Part shown: in pieces, positions 12,189 through 24,336 of the stretch
Layout of the letters: each line of letters opens with the position of its first letter
Numbering within the stretch: position 1 is the first letter of the stretch
Source of the DNA: Cladorrhinum sp. PSN259
Taxonomy: Eukaryota > Ascomycota > Sordariomycetes > Sordariales > Podosporaceae
Direction of reading: 5' to 3'
Assembly: GCA_033725935.1 (NCBI GenBank)
Contig: MU867126.1
Location: 121,712 to 185,711, forward strand
DNA length: 64,000 bases
Position numbers and translations under genes: made by a program
Notes under the pieces: model-generated
Database searches by the model: none
What the model was told of the DNA's origin: nothing
What the model saw: only the letters and a program-made list of their open reading frames with translations

Positions 12189-13294
12189 TTAAGCCTTGAT
12201 TGCCATCTCACCCATGGGCATGGCCTTGAGCCATCCATCGACGGGCTCGGGAGCCTGTTGCTTGATGGTGCAAGCGTTGTACTTCTCGGGAGCCTGGTAG
12301 GTGAGACCAGCGGCGGGGCAGTCCCTGTTGAGGTTGCAGCTCTTGTCCATGGCCTTCTGGAGAGTGTCACCTTGCCAGCCGAAGACGTAGTCACCGTGGG
12401 CGGCGGAGCCACTGAGAAAGAAAGAGTCAGCATATACAGCGTCAGAAAGATTACAGATGAGCCAAAAACATACCCAAGGTTCATGCTGTAGACAAAGGCA
12501 GGGCCGGAAGCGGGCCACAGGTTCTTGTCGCTGAAGTTGGTGACGTTCCACATGAGCTCGTACATGATCTGGGGAAGCTTGACGGGATGGGTGGATGGGC
12601 AAGAGCCGCCACCGTTGGCGCCGGAGCCGCCGCCGTAGGCAACGTGGGACTTGTGGTCGGGGCTGTCGAGGTTCTTGCCGTCCCAGCATGTGGGGAAGAT
12701 GATGGTCTGGCGGATCATCTTGCACTTGGTATCCTGGGGGATGCCGACCGTGTCGGAGCCGGTGCAGGGAGCACCACCAATAAAGTTGTTGTCGCTGGTC
12801 GAGGTCCAGCAGCGATGGCAGATGTTGGACTTGGCGACCTTGCCGTCCTCGGTGTTGGCGGCGTTACCGGCAAGCATGCGGAAACCAGGCTTGAAGGCCG
12901 TGACCTTGCCGCTGGGGATGTAGTAGACGTCGAGACCGCCGTTGTTGACGAGCCGACCCTGAGGACCGCCGTTGCCGACCTGGGGGACGCGATGGTAGCT
13001 GCCGTTCTTGTGCTTGAAGAACATGACGGCAGTCCAGTAGTTGGACAGATCCTGGACGAAAGAGCAGGATGTGCAGGTTGAGCGGGAAGCGAGGTCGTAC
13101 TCGACGGGGTTCATGGTGAGGTTGAACGAGTTACCACCGACGATCTGGTGAAGATGGGGGGTGTAGCGGACGCCGGGGTTGACGAGGGGATCAACACGGT
13201 CGACGACCAGCTGGGAGCAGGCGAACCGCAACATGTTTTGTGCTGCGGCGCTGTTGGCCAGAAGCGCAACGGCGACTGAAGTCCACATATGCAT
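12189..13294 (-). CDS. Secreted DUF1996-domain protein
   Basis: An extracellular or wall-associated fungal protein of unknown function. Two exons (13294-12474, 12411-12189) flank a 62-nt intron that starts GTATGT and ends CTCAG, giving 347 residues. Residues 1-19 are a signal peptide (WTSVAVALLANSAAA, then QN). The rest fits the DUF1996 family: RVDPLVNPG near the start, a conserved Cys pair (CTSCSF), the segment TNWxxxxxFK seen here as SNYWTAVMFFKHKNGSY, YY(I/F)PSG, and FPTCWDGKNLDSPDHKSHVAY. Several Cys residues are placed for disulphides. Many relatives carry a C-terminal WSC domain or Ser/Thr-rich tail; this one ends soon after the core. No catalytic motif is known for the family. Confidence 0.9.
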
Positions 13295-15230
13295 CTTGGG
13301 CTTTTGTTTTGGTTTGAACCCCTTTTTGTTGTGTTGTTGTTGTTGTTGTTGTTGCTGTTTGTTTTTCTCTCGTCGTGATCCGACTGAAAGACAGACCTGG
13401 GCTGGCTGACTCTTTTCGAGACTCGACCGAAGGAGGCGGAGGAGGACAAAGACTTGAAGCTTGACACTGGAACAAGAAACAGAAAGAGGAAGCTTTCATC
13501 GGGAGTCTAGGGAAGTCGAGGCCATCTTTATATGTTTCTTTCTTCTTTTTTCCTTTTTTCTGATCTTTGCCCCTTTTGACCTAGGTCAACCATATTTCCA
13601 TGGCCCGCCTCAACCCGGTAGAGTCGTCTTCCAGGTGTTTTCAGGCTCCCGGCAAGTACTAACTGCCGATACTACAGAACTTGGTGGACTGCGTTCTGTC
13701 ATTTGGGTATAATATGAGTGCGCTGCCGTATTCGTCGACAATTGCCGGAGCTCCGGAAGTTCTCAGTGGTTTGGTGTTTGGAATACCCATGTACAGCCAT
13801 GGCTGGGCGCGTGTTCATAGGAAAGATGGCCACAGGTTGGTGGTATTGAGCCTCCCGGATAAAAGCAGACCATTAGATGGGAGGTCACGCTGCCTTGACA
13901 CTCGCAGCCGCCCTCGCTTGAGTCTTGTGTACATTGTACATTAATCAAAAATGCAACCAAATAGAGTGTGACGTATGAAAAAGTCAGAGTCTATCTGTGT
14001 CTCCCCATGGGGTATCGATGCATTTTGATTTCTGGGGTGCGGGAGGAGCGTTTCCATTCGTCCACCCCCAGCCCCTGGTCGTGAGCCGCTTCGGGCCTTT
14101 CTGGCATTAAATGCAATCAACTTTGGAGATGAGCAACGGGCGGCAAGTGGCAACAGGGCAACCGAGAACCGACTCCCTCCTCTCCCATGGACACCCACCG
14201 ACATCCATCACACCCTGGGGACCCACAAGCCACGTTCTTTTCCACCCTCCCTCCTCCAGCCCGTCACACAACCGCTGTTTCCCCAGATGCCGAACCATGT
14301 TCGGTCTTCGGATTATTCCGCTCGAATGCGAAGCTGATGAAGGATGACTCTGCATCCGGGAAGTGTAGTCCAAGACAAACTGCCGTTCCATGTCATCCCT
14401 CGCTGTCCAACAACCCCCTGACGCACTCTAGATGATTTCTCTAGATATTGTGCATAGACAGGATTTTCTCTCGTTGCTTCACAGGCAGGTCTAGATCACA
14501 CATGTGAACCCGCAGCGGACGGCACAGAGTCCAAGAAAAATAATATGTTGTCCTGTCACCCACGTGGCACTTCGGGCCTAAAGGCCTAGTTGAGTGGGGT
14601 TTTGGACTGAAATGGAAAAGATGGCACGGCAGAATCCCACAGACTTGCATGTAAGTGAACTGAGAATTCTTTCGTACCCTTGAGCACGTGGCAGTGATGG
14701 TCAGCCCGGTTGATTTCCCTTGTGCTGGTTCTCAGCCGGTAGATGTTGGTTTGACTCAATGACGAAATCGTATCGCTCGATCCAAGACCATTAGAATGTT
14801 CAAGAGTGTCGAGAGAGTTCTTGTCGTTTCTTTCAATTTATTATTGTGCAACAGATTAAGGATGTTGTCCCTCTGAGGAATCATAATATGCGTATTTTTG
14901 GCAATGAGAAGAATGGAAAGTCGTAGAACCATCTGACTTTAATGATCAAACTATGGCATTCGCTTCATCTCAAGCTCGTAAAGCGATTGGAGTTTCACCG
15001 CCCAAAGACCCTCCCGACTCCGTCTCCGAGAGTCCGCCGGGGCCGAGAACTTGGCCAGCATGTCCGGGTCTCAGCACTCCTCCCCGAGGCCGGAGCTCTG
15101 GTTGCAGTCCAAGTGGGTCTTCGGTCTCACCTCCGAGTCATTTTTCACCACTCTCGCACTGATAGGAAACATTGAAACGTCAACAATCTAGGAACTCTAG
15201 GAAGGCATTGATGCTCCTATTATCTCAACC
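13295..15230. other. Divergent intergenic region, DUF1996 gene and HAL2-like gene
   Basis: Promoters of two divergent genes, with a GTT/TTG trinucleotide stretch near 13330-13360. Small open frames at 13.4-15.2 kb show no recognisable protein features. Confidence 0.5.
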
Positions 15231-16331
15231 ATGGACAGCCCACTCAGCCAAGAACTATCCACAGCCATCGACGCAGCCCGGCAAGCAGCTCTCATAAGTC
15301 GAACAGCCCTCTCCCAGGCGGAATCAGTCGCCAGCTCCGCCAACCGCCTGGTCAAAGACGACCTCAGCCCCGTGACCATCGCCGACTTTGCAATCCAGGC
15401 CCTGCTCACCAGCCGTCTAGGAGCCGCTTTTCCCCAGTACGGCTTCATAGGCGAGGAATCAGCCGACGACCTCCGCGAGAACCCAGCCCTCCTGGAGCGG
15501 GTCCTCTCAATCCTCAAGCTCTGTACTAGTTCCTCGGAAGAAGAAGAATGGACAGCATCCTCCCTCTGCGCCAAAATCGACTCGTGCACAAGCATAACCG
15601 AGCTGTCTCCAACCTCTGGCCGCGTCTGGATATTCGACCCGATAGACGGCACCAAGTCTTTTATCAAAAACCAGCAGTACGCAATCAACATCGCCCTGGT
15701 CGAGAACTCCCGCCAGGTCCTCAGCGTGGTGGCCTGCCCTCTGCTCGACATGAACGCTTCTTACCCGGTGACCGACGCCGACCTCGACCCGACCGGCAGG
15801 GGATCAATCCTGTTCGCCGTAAGGAACCACGGGAGCTACATCATCCCTCTTATCAATAATAATGATAATCATGCCCCCGATCAAGCAGCACCACCACCAC
15901 GCAGACTCCCACCTGCAGACCCATCAACCCTCAAATCCGTCACCTGCTTCAACTCCCTGGACTCAGGCATCGACCCGATCCACTCTCTAATCTCTTCAAA
16001 ACTCTCAATCCCCTTTCCGGGGTGTGACCTCCTCGGTTGGGTCCCCCGGTGGGCGGCACTAGCCATGGGACTAGGAAACACGACAATCTGGGTGTACAAG
16101 AGCCGAGACCGCGCGGCCAAGATCTGGGACCACGCGGGGGCCATGCTGCTGTACGAGGAAGTAGGCGGCAAGATCACGGACGTGCACGGGAAGGAAATCG
16201 ACCTGAGCTGCGGGAGGAAACTGAAAAACAACTTTGGTTTCGTGGCCGCTCCGAGGGAGGCGCACGATTTGGTATTAAAAGCTGTGCAGGATACGTTGAG
16301 GGAGCAAGGGAAGGAGGGGTTGTTGGTTTAG
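15231..16331 (+). CDS. HAL2: 3'(2'),5'-bisphosphate nucleotidase, Hal2/Met22 type
   Basis: Converts 3'-phosphoadenosine 5'-phosphate (PAP) to AMP, clearing a toxic by-product of sulfate assimilation; in yeast it is the Na+/Li+-sensitive target in salt stress. A single exon of 366 residues. It shows inositol-monophosphatase-fold motifs: KDDLSPVTIADFAIQ near the N-terminus (typical of Hal2), metal-binding GEE at 74-76, WIFDPIDGTKSF with Asp136 and Asp139, and KIWDHAGAMLLYEEVGG with Asp300. An insert of low-complexity sequence (Asn, Pro, Arg) sits around residues 209-230 and is likely a surface loop. Start is the ATG after CTCAACC. Other members of this superfamily (inositol monophosphatase, histidinol phosphatase) are less likely because of the Hal2-type N-terminal motif. 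Confidence 0.88.
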   Translation: MDSPLSQELSTAIDAARQAALISRTALSQAESVASSANRLVKDDLSPVTIADFAIQALLTSRLGAAFPQYGFIGEESADDLRENPALLERVLSILKLCTSSSEEEEWTASSLCAKIDSCTSITELSPTSGRVWIFDPIDGTKSFIKNQQYAINIALVENSRQVLSVVACPLLDMNASYPVTDADLDPTGRGSILFAVRNHGSYIIPLINNNDNHAPDQAAPPPRRLPPADPSTLKSVTCFNSLDSGIDPIHSLISSKLSIPFPGCDLLGWVPRWAALAMGLGNTTIWVYKSRDRAAKIWDHAGAMLLYEEVGGKITDVHGKEIDLSCGRKLKNNFGFVAAPREAHDLVLKAVQDTLREQGKEGLLV

Positions 16332-18702
16332 ATTCCACGTACATGAATATATATATATATATATATATAAATACTTCACATGAGTAGCCAACATATGCAA
16401 TGTTTAATAATTATATGAAAGAAAGCCGTTTTTATAGCATCGTAATAGTATCTCACCTGAAATATGTCGATACAGAAAACCCAAGAATCTTGAGGTCATC
16501 GTTGTTAATTCTGAGCGTTATCGTGCATAACCGGAAAAAAAAATAACCCGAATAATAATGAAATAATTATACACACTTTATCTGCACATGGCTCGATTGA
16601 TCTTGAGGTCATAAATACACTCATAATCTGCGAGAAACAAGGGGGGAAAAAGGTTGAGCTACATGCAGACCACCTCACACATGACTATACGTACGGTACC
16701 GTACATACTCAGAATATCAGTCAAGACAAAAACTCAATTTCAGTAAAGCCCTCTTATGAACTAAACATCTAGTCCAAAATCATATACATGTAAACAGTCA
16801 AACAACGTCAAAATCCAAGCAAAAGTTTTAAGAAAACTATCTAGAAACAATGACAAAAGTCACAGAACCAAAATTTCTAAACTTTAAATAAAAAAAAATA
16901 AAAAAATCTCTTTCTTGGTTCTCATTGTTTCTCATCTCGGGTATCCAGTCACTACAGAAAAGAGAAAAATTTCGTCAATCATTTTCCCACTCTGCCACAT
17001 AAAAAGTCGTTGTTGTTGTTGTTGAGTGGTACGTGTTGAGAAGAGCCCCTTTTGAGCCAAGGAAGCGCCGTGCTCTGCCGCTCTGCCGCTCTGCCGCTCC
17101 GCCATGTCACCCATCCATTCCATCCATAATATAACGGTCCTGCCATCTAGAAACTCATCATCTTCCCTGCCAGAGTGCGGGGGTGAGAGAGTTGGCGGTA
17201 ATAACGCCAGAAGAAACCAAACAAACAGCGAACACGAAAGTCAAACATTGGGGGAATATTGCCAGTCTGGTCTCATAGAAACGTAAGCCAACCTTTCCAA
17301 AGTAGTCATCTAACCGGAGTTTAGCGTTGTAAATTGCGTACAGTATGTCGCGTTATGTCGTAAAGGTCCGTCTAAGGGGCTGCTGTGTCAAAGCAAACAT
17401 GATATATATCAGATGAAAGGGCGATCAACACAACGTCAAACCATCAATCATAAACACGCAGTACTCAAAAACCAACTTGACAACAGAAAAACAAAACCCA
17501 CAAGAATGGCAGAAAATATATTAAAATAGAGACAGAGATACTCGCAGTGCGACATTTAACAAACAATAAAAAAAGGACACAAAAGAAAAAAGGAAAAAGA
17601 AAAAAAAACCAATAGTAGTAAACCCAACAAAACAAATGCATCCCATTTGTATAATTTGAAACCAAGCTTGGGGCCAAACCAATCCAACAACAGCTTTTTG
17701 TATTTTCAACGGACAAGAGTATTATTCGTAGCACCAACCCCCGGGCTGTAAGTTGTTTGGGTCATGGTATAGTAGTATAGATCCTCTTCCAACCAGTGTG
17801 GGAATCAAGGGTGAAATGGGTGGCCCAACAAAAGTGAGTAGTGCCGTCTATTAGATGATTTTCGTTCCCATAAATATCTTTTTCTCTCTCACTCACACAC
17901 GCTCCCACTTCTCCAAAAAAGAAAAAAACTCTGGCCAAGAAACTGTTATGACCGGGGAGGAGCGAGAGGTGCTTGTCATCCAGTGTTCTAGGACGTGACA
18001 TCGTAACACCATAACATTCATTCGTAAAAGCCTGGTATTTTGTTGGCCACACAAACCTCGTCGCATCATCGAGAGGCTCAAAGGGGAGAAGAAGCGAGAA
18101 CAAAGCCAAAGCAGCCGAGACAATCCAACCGAATCCTTTTTTTTTTTTTTACTGTCCGTTGTCTCCGAAGCCGCCAAGCCGAGATTTATCCCTGGATGTC
18201 GACCAGGTTCAAGGCGTAAAAAATGGTTGCCCAAGTGTAGAAAGCCCTTTGTATACCCAACTTTGTTTCATCTCTCCGTTTCGTTTATTGTTTGCTTCGC
18301 ATTCGGTTCGTCGTCATCATCGAAAAATGGTATATATATCACAAAGGTCCGAGGGAGTGGCGCAAGGTTGGTTTTTTATCGGTCGACAGACAGGATTCTT
18401 TGAACCGTGAATCAGGCTCAAGGTAGCAAAAAACAAGGGGAGTCGGAAGGAAACAGGTGAGTCGATCTCTGTTAAACCCCAAAATATTACAAGGTGCGTA
18501 TGTTCGGCAGGGATGAGGAATGACAGATAGAGAATCTTGATGCCCGGAGGATGTCTGGCTCGTTTATGGCCTGCGCGCATTCAGACAGGGGGGTGCCGGC
18601 CATTGAACTCGACAAGGAGGCATTGCGCGATGGCGACAGATGCGAAGGACGCCGGAAAGAAAGACAAAGAACTCGCGGCGAAGAATGAGCAGGATTCTAG
18701 TC
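16332..18702. other. Intergenic region with two convergent 3' ends
   Basis: The 3' flanks of the HAL2-like gene (+) and the RNA-binding protein gene (-) meet here. It has an (AT)n tract at 16347-16369, a short GCTCTGCC tandem at about 17071-17102 and long A-rich stretches near 16880 and 17560-17610. I see no convincing gene in 2.3 kb, so a long 3' UTR or noncoding transcript is possible. Confidence 0.45.
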
Positions 18703-20798
18703 TTACTGGAACCTCGACGACGCAGAGGATGTTGCTCCACGAACCGCAGCGTCGGATGAGTCTAGAGTATTCGTAAGTCGACCATCCAACTTTAATTGTA
18801 TGAGGATTCCATTTGCATACCACTTCCGCGCTGCATGTGGCCGTTAGTTCGGGTCCGGCTTGTGAATCCCATGCCTTCGTTCCAGTCGCTGTTGGGTCCC
18901 AGGGGCTGGCGCTCAGGGACGCTGCGAGTGCTGTTACCGTTCAGTCCGGGCCGCTGGCTACCAATGGCACCGGGGGCCTCTCTCTGACGCAGGCGATTGC
19001 CGTTGAAAGGCTCGCTCAGAGTCATGGAGCCGAGGTCCTGGATCAGCATAGATGCGTCATTGTTCGAGCTGGTGCCTGGAGTAGTTGGTGTCGTCATTGA
19101 GCTAGTATGTCCGGTAACATTGCCACTGTACTCTCCATACTGGGCCACATTGGCGGCATGGGTGCTGCCTGGAAATCCAGAAGATGACAGGGAAGGGCTG
19201 GGCGTGTACGAGCGCAGATCCGCGAAGGACTTGACACCACGCAGGGCGTTGAGACCGCCATCAGGGCTGTCGGGAAGCTCCAGAGTCGGGCCGTGTCGAG
19301 CCGACCTACCGAGAGTGGCATACTGGCCGGGGACGCTGGTGCGAGTCTCGGCGAAGTCAATAGTAGCTGCACGGCTCAAGCCTCTCCGGTGAGCATCGGC
19401 AGAGACACCGGGAGCCAGGTGCTGCAAGGTCTGCTGAGCACTGACGGCAGATTCCTTGAGAACGTGAATCTGCCTGTCTGTTCCCTCGCCAACGGAGTGA
19501 TGTTCCAGACCCATGTTGTGTGCCAGAATGTGAACAGTACGGCGCTGCGTTGGAGCGATGGTGCTGGGGAAGATGATGATCTCACGCTTCGGGTCGTTCT
19601 TGAAGAGGGTCAGTTCCGTGTAAAAGCTCAGAGTGTCTGGGTTGTTGAGATCAACGTCCCCTGCCAGGGTTACCGGGTTAGTGGGCGCCGAGTTTAGCTT
19701 CATTGTTGATTTTGTCGAGGACTTACGCAGCGGCGAGCCGCGGGATCGAGTGCTGTGTGCGGCATTCAGCGAATGCATGGACGACTGGGAGTGGAGCGTG
19801 ATGGGTTGGTGCTGTTCCTCCAGCTGGCCCCTCTTCTCCCTCTTTTCACGTTCAATCCGCTCTCTCTCGTGCTCTGGGAGCATCTTCTTATACTCGACCC
19901 TCAACTTCCTTCCCTGAACCTCATACCCATTGAGTTGCTCTATCACTGTCTGCGTGTCGATCGGGCTCTGGAAGTTGGCGAATGCGAGACCCCGGAAGAT
20001 GCCATTGTCAAAGTGATAGTTAAAGGCATAGGGCTGTGGCAGGCCCAGCTCCGACATGATTGTGGTGAGCATCTCCTTGCGTACATTAAAGGGGATGTTC
20101 TTGATGACGATTGCCGTGGGGATCAAATCGCTGCCGAGGGACTTCGCATCGTGCCGAGGGTCGTACATGTTCTGATACCCCTGGCGGTCTGCCCCAAAGC
20201 CGCCGTCACCGCCATTCATCATGCCCAGCTGATTGTAATTGATCACGGACGAGTATTGGGTCGAAGGGGTGTTGAGTGCCTGACTTCCCAATCCGGAAGG
20301 ATCGGACGTCAACCATTCCTACAGTAGCGAGTCAGTTGAAACAAATCCTCCTTCTGATGAGAACAGACGAGAAGGGTGAGAGAAAGAGCAAAAGAATAAG
20401 AAAAAAGAACGAACCGCAGGAATGACTGCTCTCCTCGCTCCAGGCCTAAGCCTGCTCTCACTCATAGCTCCATTCACCGTGTTGGCACCTCCGTTGTAGG
20501 CCCACGATCCCAGGTTGTTGTTCAGGTAACCATCCCCGCCGTAAGCCGGGTTGTGCTGTGTGCGGGCCGCATGTCTGAAGCTGGCATCAACCGTGTTGAA
20601 TCGATCTGGATCATTCCCAGCCGAGTACTGGGCAGGAGATAATTGAGCGGCATTCTCCATCTGTCGCTGGGCTGGCCGAAGATTGGAAAAGCTGTGTGTG
20701 GTGAATGAGGTAAGTCTTGCTCCAGGAGACCTGTTGTTGCTGGGAGGTGCCATGGGGAAGCCTCCGCCGGACATGTACTGCTCCGGTTGAGAGTTCAT
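18703..20798 (-). CDS. PIN4: Pin4/Cip2-like RNA-binding protein with RRM and R3H domains
   Basis: A cytoplasmic post-transcriptional regulator; relatives (yeast Pin4, fission yeast Cip2) act in cell-cycle and stress responses. Preferred exons: 20798-20415, 20318-19727, 19660-18821 and 18761-18703, giving 624 residues. The RRM covers about residues 196-275 (AIVIKNIPFNVRKEML, GLAFANFQSP). The R3H domain follows at about 326-395 (LSFYTELTLFKNDP, RRTVHILAHNMGLEH). Flanks are low complexity, rich in Ser, Asn and Gly. The 66-nt intron 19661-19726 has a perfect GTAAGT donor, CACTAAC branch and CAG acceptor. It is a multiple of three without a stop, so it could be overlooked as coding. The last intron (18762-18820) is less certain; without it the protein ends nine residues after the donor, at 18792. 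Confidence 0.87.
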
Positions 20799-22764
20799 GT
20801 TCGCGTTTTTGGCGTGCGCCGAAGTGGGAAGCTGGTGCTAGGGGTTCCAGCAAACCCGACTCGAGTGGTGCGTCTTTGCTCGAAGCAAGGTGGGGGACGC
20901 CGACGGAGTAGACTCGGATTCTCTCGATGGGTATCTGTCTAGTGTTTGATCGGGCCTCCTTTTTCTCTCACACGGTCGTCTCTTTTTCTTTTTCGCCTTC
21001 TTTTCCTTTCTTCTCTTCTCCTATTTCTTTCTCTTTTGATTTCTCACAAACCAAACTGCTCTTTGTCCCCTTTCCTGTGCTCGCCGGTGTCCGCTGGTCG
21101 AATGTAGGGACTGGGTATCAAAATACAACCTTGACCGTTTGTCACGGCAGGTGTGGCTTGTGTCGGGAGAGGGCCGAAGTCGAAGTCGAAATCGAAATCG
21201 AAATCGAAATATGCAAATTCTTTTCGTGGGGATCGAGGAAGCGCGATCTTTTTTCTAATATGTAGGTTCAAAACAAGAGAGAAAAAAGGGCTGCAGAAGG
21301 GTAGATGGGGAAAAATATTTTGAGGAGGAAACGCAGAAGCTCTCCACAGTGCGGCCAAATATCACCGGGGGGAGGGGAGCAACGGCGGAGACAAGGGGGA
21401 AAGGAAATGCACGGGGGAGGGGTGCGTGGTATGTCTCAACTCGGTAACGGCTCTTTCGTCTAGGCAGTGGTCAGGTAGGTCATTACTTCGTGAAATCGTC
21501 GACGGTGGATGAGCGAGAGATTGGGGTTGGATGATCCAACTGAAAGGGTGAAGGGGGACGTGGACGGAGAGGGGGGGAGAAGAAAGGCGATGCAAGCAGC
21601 CGAGATGGCAGGTGCAAATGCAAGTGCTTCAGGTGGTTGTCAGAAAAACTCAGAAAAGCAGCCCTGGAGCCCAGGCGTTGAATGGTGGATGATTGGACTG
21701 GAGACGGATAGCGGATAGATTTGGCAACGACGAATGGGCGGCCTGATCCTGGAGACCGTATTTTCTGTGAGGCCCCACAGGTCCCGGATCTTGGAAGTCT
21801 ATCTTGAACACCGAGCTACACTTTTTGGGGAAAATTAAATGTACGGTAATCGTCCCAGACAACCTCCCGTTTTGTTTACATGTCATATTCTGTCTGAAAC
21901 GCGATATGTTGTGGTGTTTTGACCGCCGTATTCATTCGATCTCTCCAGAAAAAAGGGAAGAGGCTAAAAAGGGTGAAAAAAGACAAGCAGCCCGTCCACC
22001 CGCCATTTCGTGTGGGATCCACCTTTCCCTAGGCGCTAAGTCGTCTGGAGCGGGACCTGGAAACCCAGCAACCCAGCTGTCCCGTCTGCAGCTCTGGCTC
22101 TTTTTGAAAAAGAAAGTTTTACAGACTCCAGAGACTCCATCGTGTCCATCTGATAAAACCCCAGAGCTATCTATCCATGAGTCGGTGTGTGGTGGCAACG
22201 GGTCCTGAAGCAGTCATTCATTGACTGATGAATGCCGTTTGCCGCCCACTGCCGCCGCCGTCCCATGATCCATTATTATTCCTTCCATTATTATCAGTCC
22301 CTATCGCGTGAAGCGCAGTCGGAACCAGAAAGAAGCACAAGCCACTGGATCATTTATCATTCATCACCACTGACCCATGATCCATTCGACATTGATAGCC
22401 TCCCCCCTTCCCCTTTTCCAAAGATATTCTAGCGCATCCGTTCCGGCGGGGCGCTGGAGTCGTCATCTCGGGAATCGTCCGCGGGTGCCCAAATGACCCT
22501 GAAACCCTGACCATTCCAGCAATTCCAACTCTTCCAGAAAACACGCGCAGCAGGGAACATCACATCACAGTGTATCCAGGGGACCGTCTATACTGTGCAT
22601 GTCATTTGCTTGGCGTTCATCTCGCGCCGGGCTTCCTTCTCCTGAAAATGATTAATTAATACGACATCGTGATAGCATTTGTCTGCATAAAACTATGTAC
22701 AAGTTGTGCATAATTTTTCTTGGGGTTCACTCGACAAGCCGACACCCTGTTGGATGAGGATCAA
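20799..22764. other. Upstream region of the Pin4-like gene
   Basis: Contains the promoter and probably a long 5' UTR of the Pin4-like gene, with CT-rich stretches at 20960-21060 and a GAAATC hexamer repeat. No convincing coding region is visible. Confidence 0.5.
21175..21210. repeat. GAAATC/GAAGTC hexanucleotide repeat
   Basis: Six tandem units of CGAAGT or CGAAAT in the likely 5' UTR or promoter of the Pin4-like gene. Confidence 0.85.
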
Positions 22765-23292
22765 TCATGGCTTCACAACATCTTTTGGACAACACAAAAG
22801 TTGAACTGAAGAATCAGATCGACGGCCGAGATCACGATCGCCGCACATGGTCGCATTGGGTCTGAGTTCGAGTAGATCGAAGAATATATTCCCTAGTCTG
22901 TTCTCCAAGTTCTGGCATATCATCAAGTACCCATACGTTTCTTTGATCATCGTCTCGCCATCAGGCAATGTCGAGTTTGCCTTTGAGCCTTTGTCCCCAT
23001 CCCGTAAGAGAAACTTCAAAAACGAGATTTTGAAAGCTATTCACTATCCAAAAATAAACAAGAGATAAAGAGCCCTACAATCAAAGCCTATTGTTAACTT
23101 GAATCCTTCACTGCTTTGTGGTTTCGACACCAACAAGAGAGTGAATAGTATATCATTTCTTCTGACCAGTTTTTCAAAGAAGACAATCCCCTTATTTAGT
23201 TGGACCTCGTGCTCATCAATCCCATTATCTGCCAAAGTCTTCACTCCAGACAGTTTCAAGAGGCCAACAAAGACTAGTAGTACCACTTTCAT
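22765..23292 (-). CDS. Tentative small secreted protein
   Basis: Low-confidence gene. An ATG at 23292 opens a frame with a signal-peptide-like start (MKVVLLVFVGLLKLSG). After about 75 residues it meets a stop, but the same frame resumes and stays open to 22765 (segments DGDKGSKANSTLPDGETM and RLGNIFFDLLELRPNATM). A 42-nt segment at about 23028-23069, beginning GTAGGG and ending ATAG, would remove the stops and keep the frame. That is short for an intron here. The start lies under 80 bp from the divergent gene at 23320, which argues against an independent promoter. No family is recognised. Confidence 0.25.
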
Positions 23293-23319
23293 AACGTAAC
23301 CATTAACACTAGCCAAGAC

Positions 23320-24336
23320 ATGCGACTGAGATGCGGCAAAAACATCAACAACATTTCATGCAACAAGATGTCTCCAATCGAACAACTCACCATCCCCATC
23401 CTCCCCTCAAGCCCCGTAACCTCAAAGAGACTCCCACCTCCTCCACCAACCTATCCCTGGAGCTGGCGTTGCCACAAATGCCGCAACGTCTACCGTCTCT
23501 CCGCAACCCGCCGCTGCCTCGAATGCGGCCACACCTTCTGCATTAAGATCCAGGGCGGTGACGGATCCTCCCTGCCAAAAAACAACACCAGAGGCAGAGT
23601 CACCAAGCGCTCTTCCAAAAGAGACCACAGAACCTGTTCAGCAGAATTCGACTACCTGGGGTGGCAAGCCTGGGGTACATACAGACGAATCAAGATCTCT
23701 TCTTCACCCCTAAACACGGAGACTTATGCCACTTTCCACCCAACCCCATACAAAGGCGCTTCTTACTCGCCACTCTCCCCGGCCACGGGCTCTCAAAGTA
23801 GAAGCCAACCTCTCTCAGAGACCTTCTACACCTGGGACCCCATCCCCAAAAGAGAAGCCAAAGAGGTATCCTTCTCCAAGGAACGACTCTTCGTCTCGGG
23901 GCGGTACGACTGCAGCATCCACTGCGACTACCCATCCGAGTGCAGACACTCGGTGTACAAAGCCTGGGCGGAGGGGAGAGCCCGCAGGAACGGTGACTCG
24001 GGGGAACTAGAAATGATTCGAGAAGAGCCTCCTCCTGAACATGATGATGGCCACAAGTCTCATTGCAAGCCTACCGTGACCTTCAAGACCATGTCTACCA
24101 TTGAGGAGGAGGAGCCTCCAGAGGTGTCTCCCATCAGTCCAAGTGACACTGACAATCTCACTGCCATCACAATCAATCCAACAGCAGAGAAAAAGGAACA
24201 AGACCAAGAAGGAGAAGGAGCAGTAGAATGGACAAACATCAACGCCCTGATGGAGAAAACTAAACAGACGCTGGCCAGCATGGGCATATCTCTAAACATT
24301 GGTGGCGAGTTGAAGAGGATAGACTTGATAGATTAA
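23320..24336 (+). CDS. Uncharacterised fungal protein with a four-to-five-Cys zinc-binding-type motif
   Basis: A 338-residue single-exon protein. Near residues 48-75 it has a compact Cys cluster of pattern C-x2-C-x10-C-x2-C-x4-C, preceded by YPWSW (KCRNVYRLS, CLECGHTFC). This is a likely zinc ribbon or RING-half fold. A second Cys/His patch (CSIHCDYPSECRH) lies at about residues 207-219. The rest is Ser/Pro-rich, and the C-terminal third is acidic (Glu/Asp/Pro) with a final predicted helix (NINALMEKTKQTLASMG). I recognise this as a conserved hypothetical type in ascomycetes but know no function. An in-frame second ATG at 23368 is an alternative start. Confidence 0.75.
   Translation: MRLRCGKNINNISCNKMSPIEQLTIPILPSSPVTSKRLPPPPPTYPWSWRCHKCRNVYRLSATRRCLECGHTFCIKIQGGDGSSLPKNNTRGRVTKRSSKRDHRTCSAEFDYLGWQAWGTYRRIKISSSPLNTETYATFHPTPYKGASYSPLSPATGSQSRSQPLSETFYTWDPIPKREAKEVSFSKERLFVSGRYDCSIHCDYPSECRHSVYKAWAEGRARRNGDSGELEMIREEPPPEHDDGHKSHCKPTVTFKTMSTIEEEEPPEVSPISPSDTDNLTAITINPTAEKKEQDQEGEGAVEWTNINALMEKTKQTLASMGISLNIGGELKRIDLID

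Noticed and set aside
12587..13081. Open + strand frame opposite the DUF1996 gene
   Set aside because: Composition (Val/Gly/Ala/Asp only) is typical of antisense reading of a GC-rich gene.
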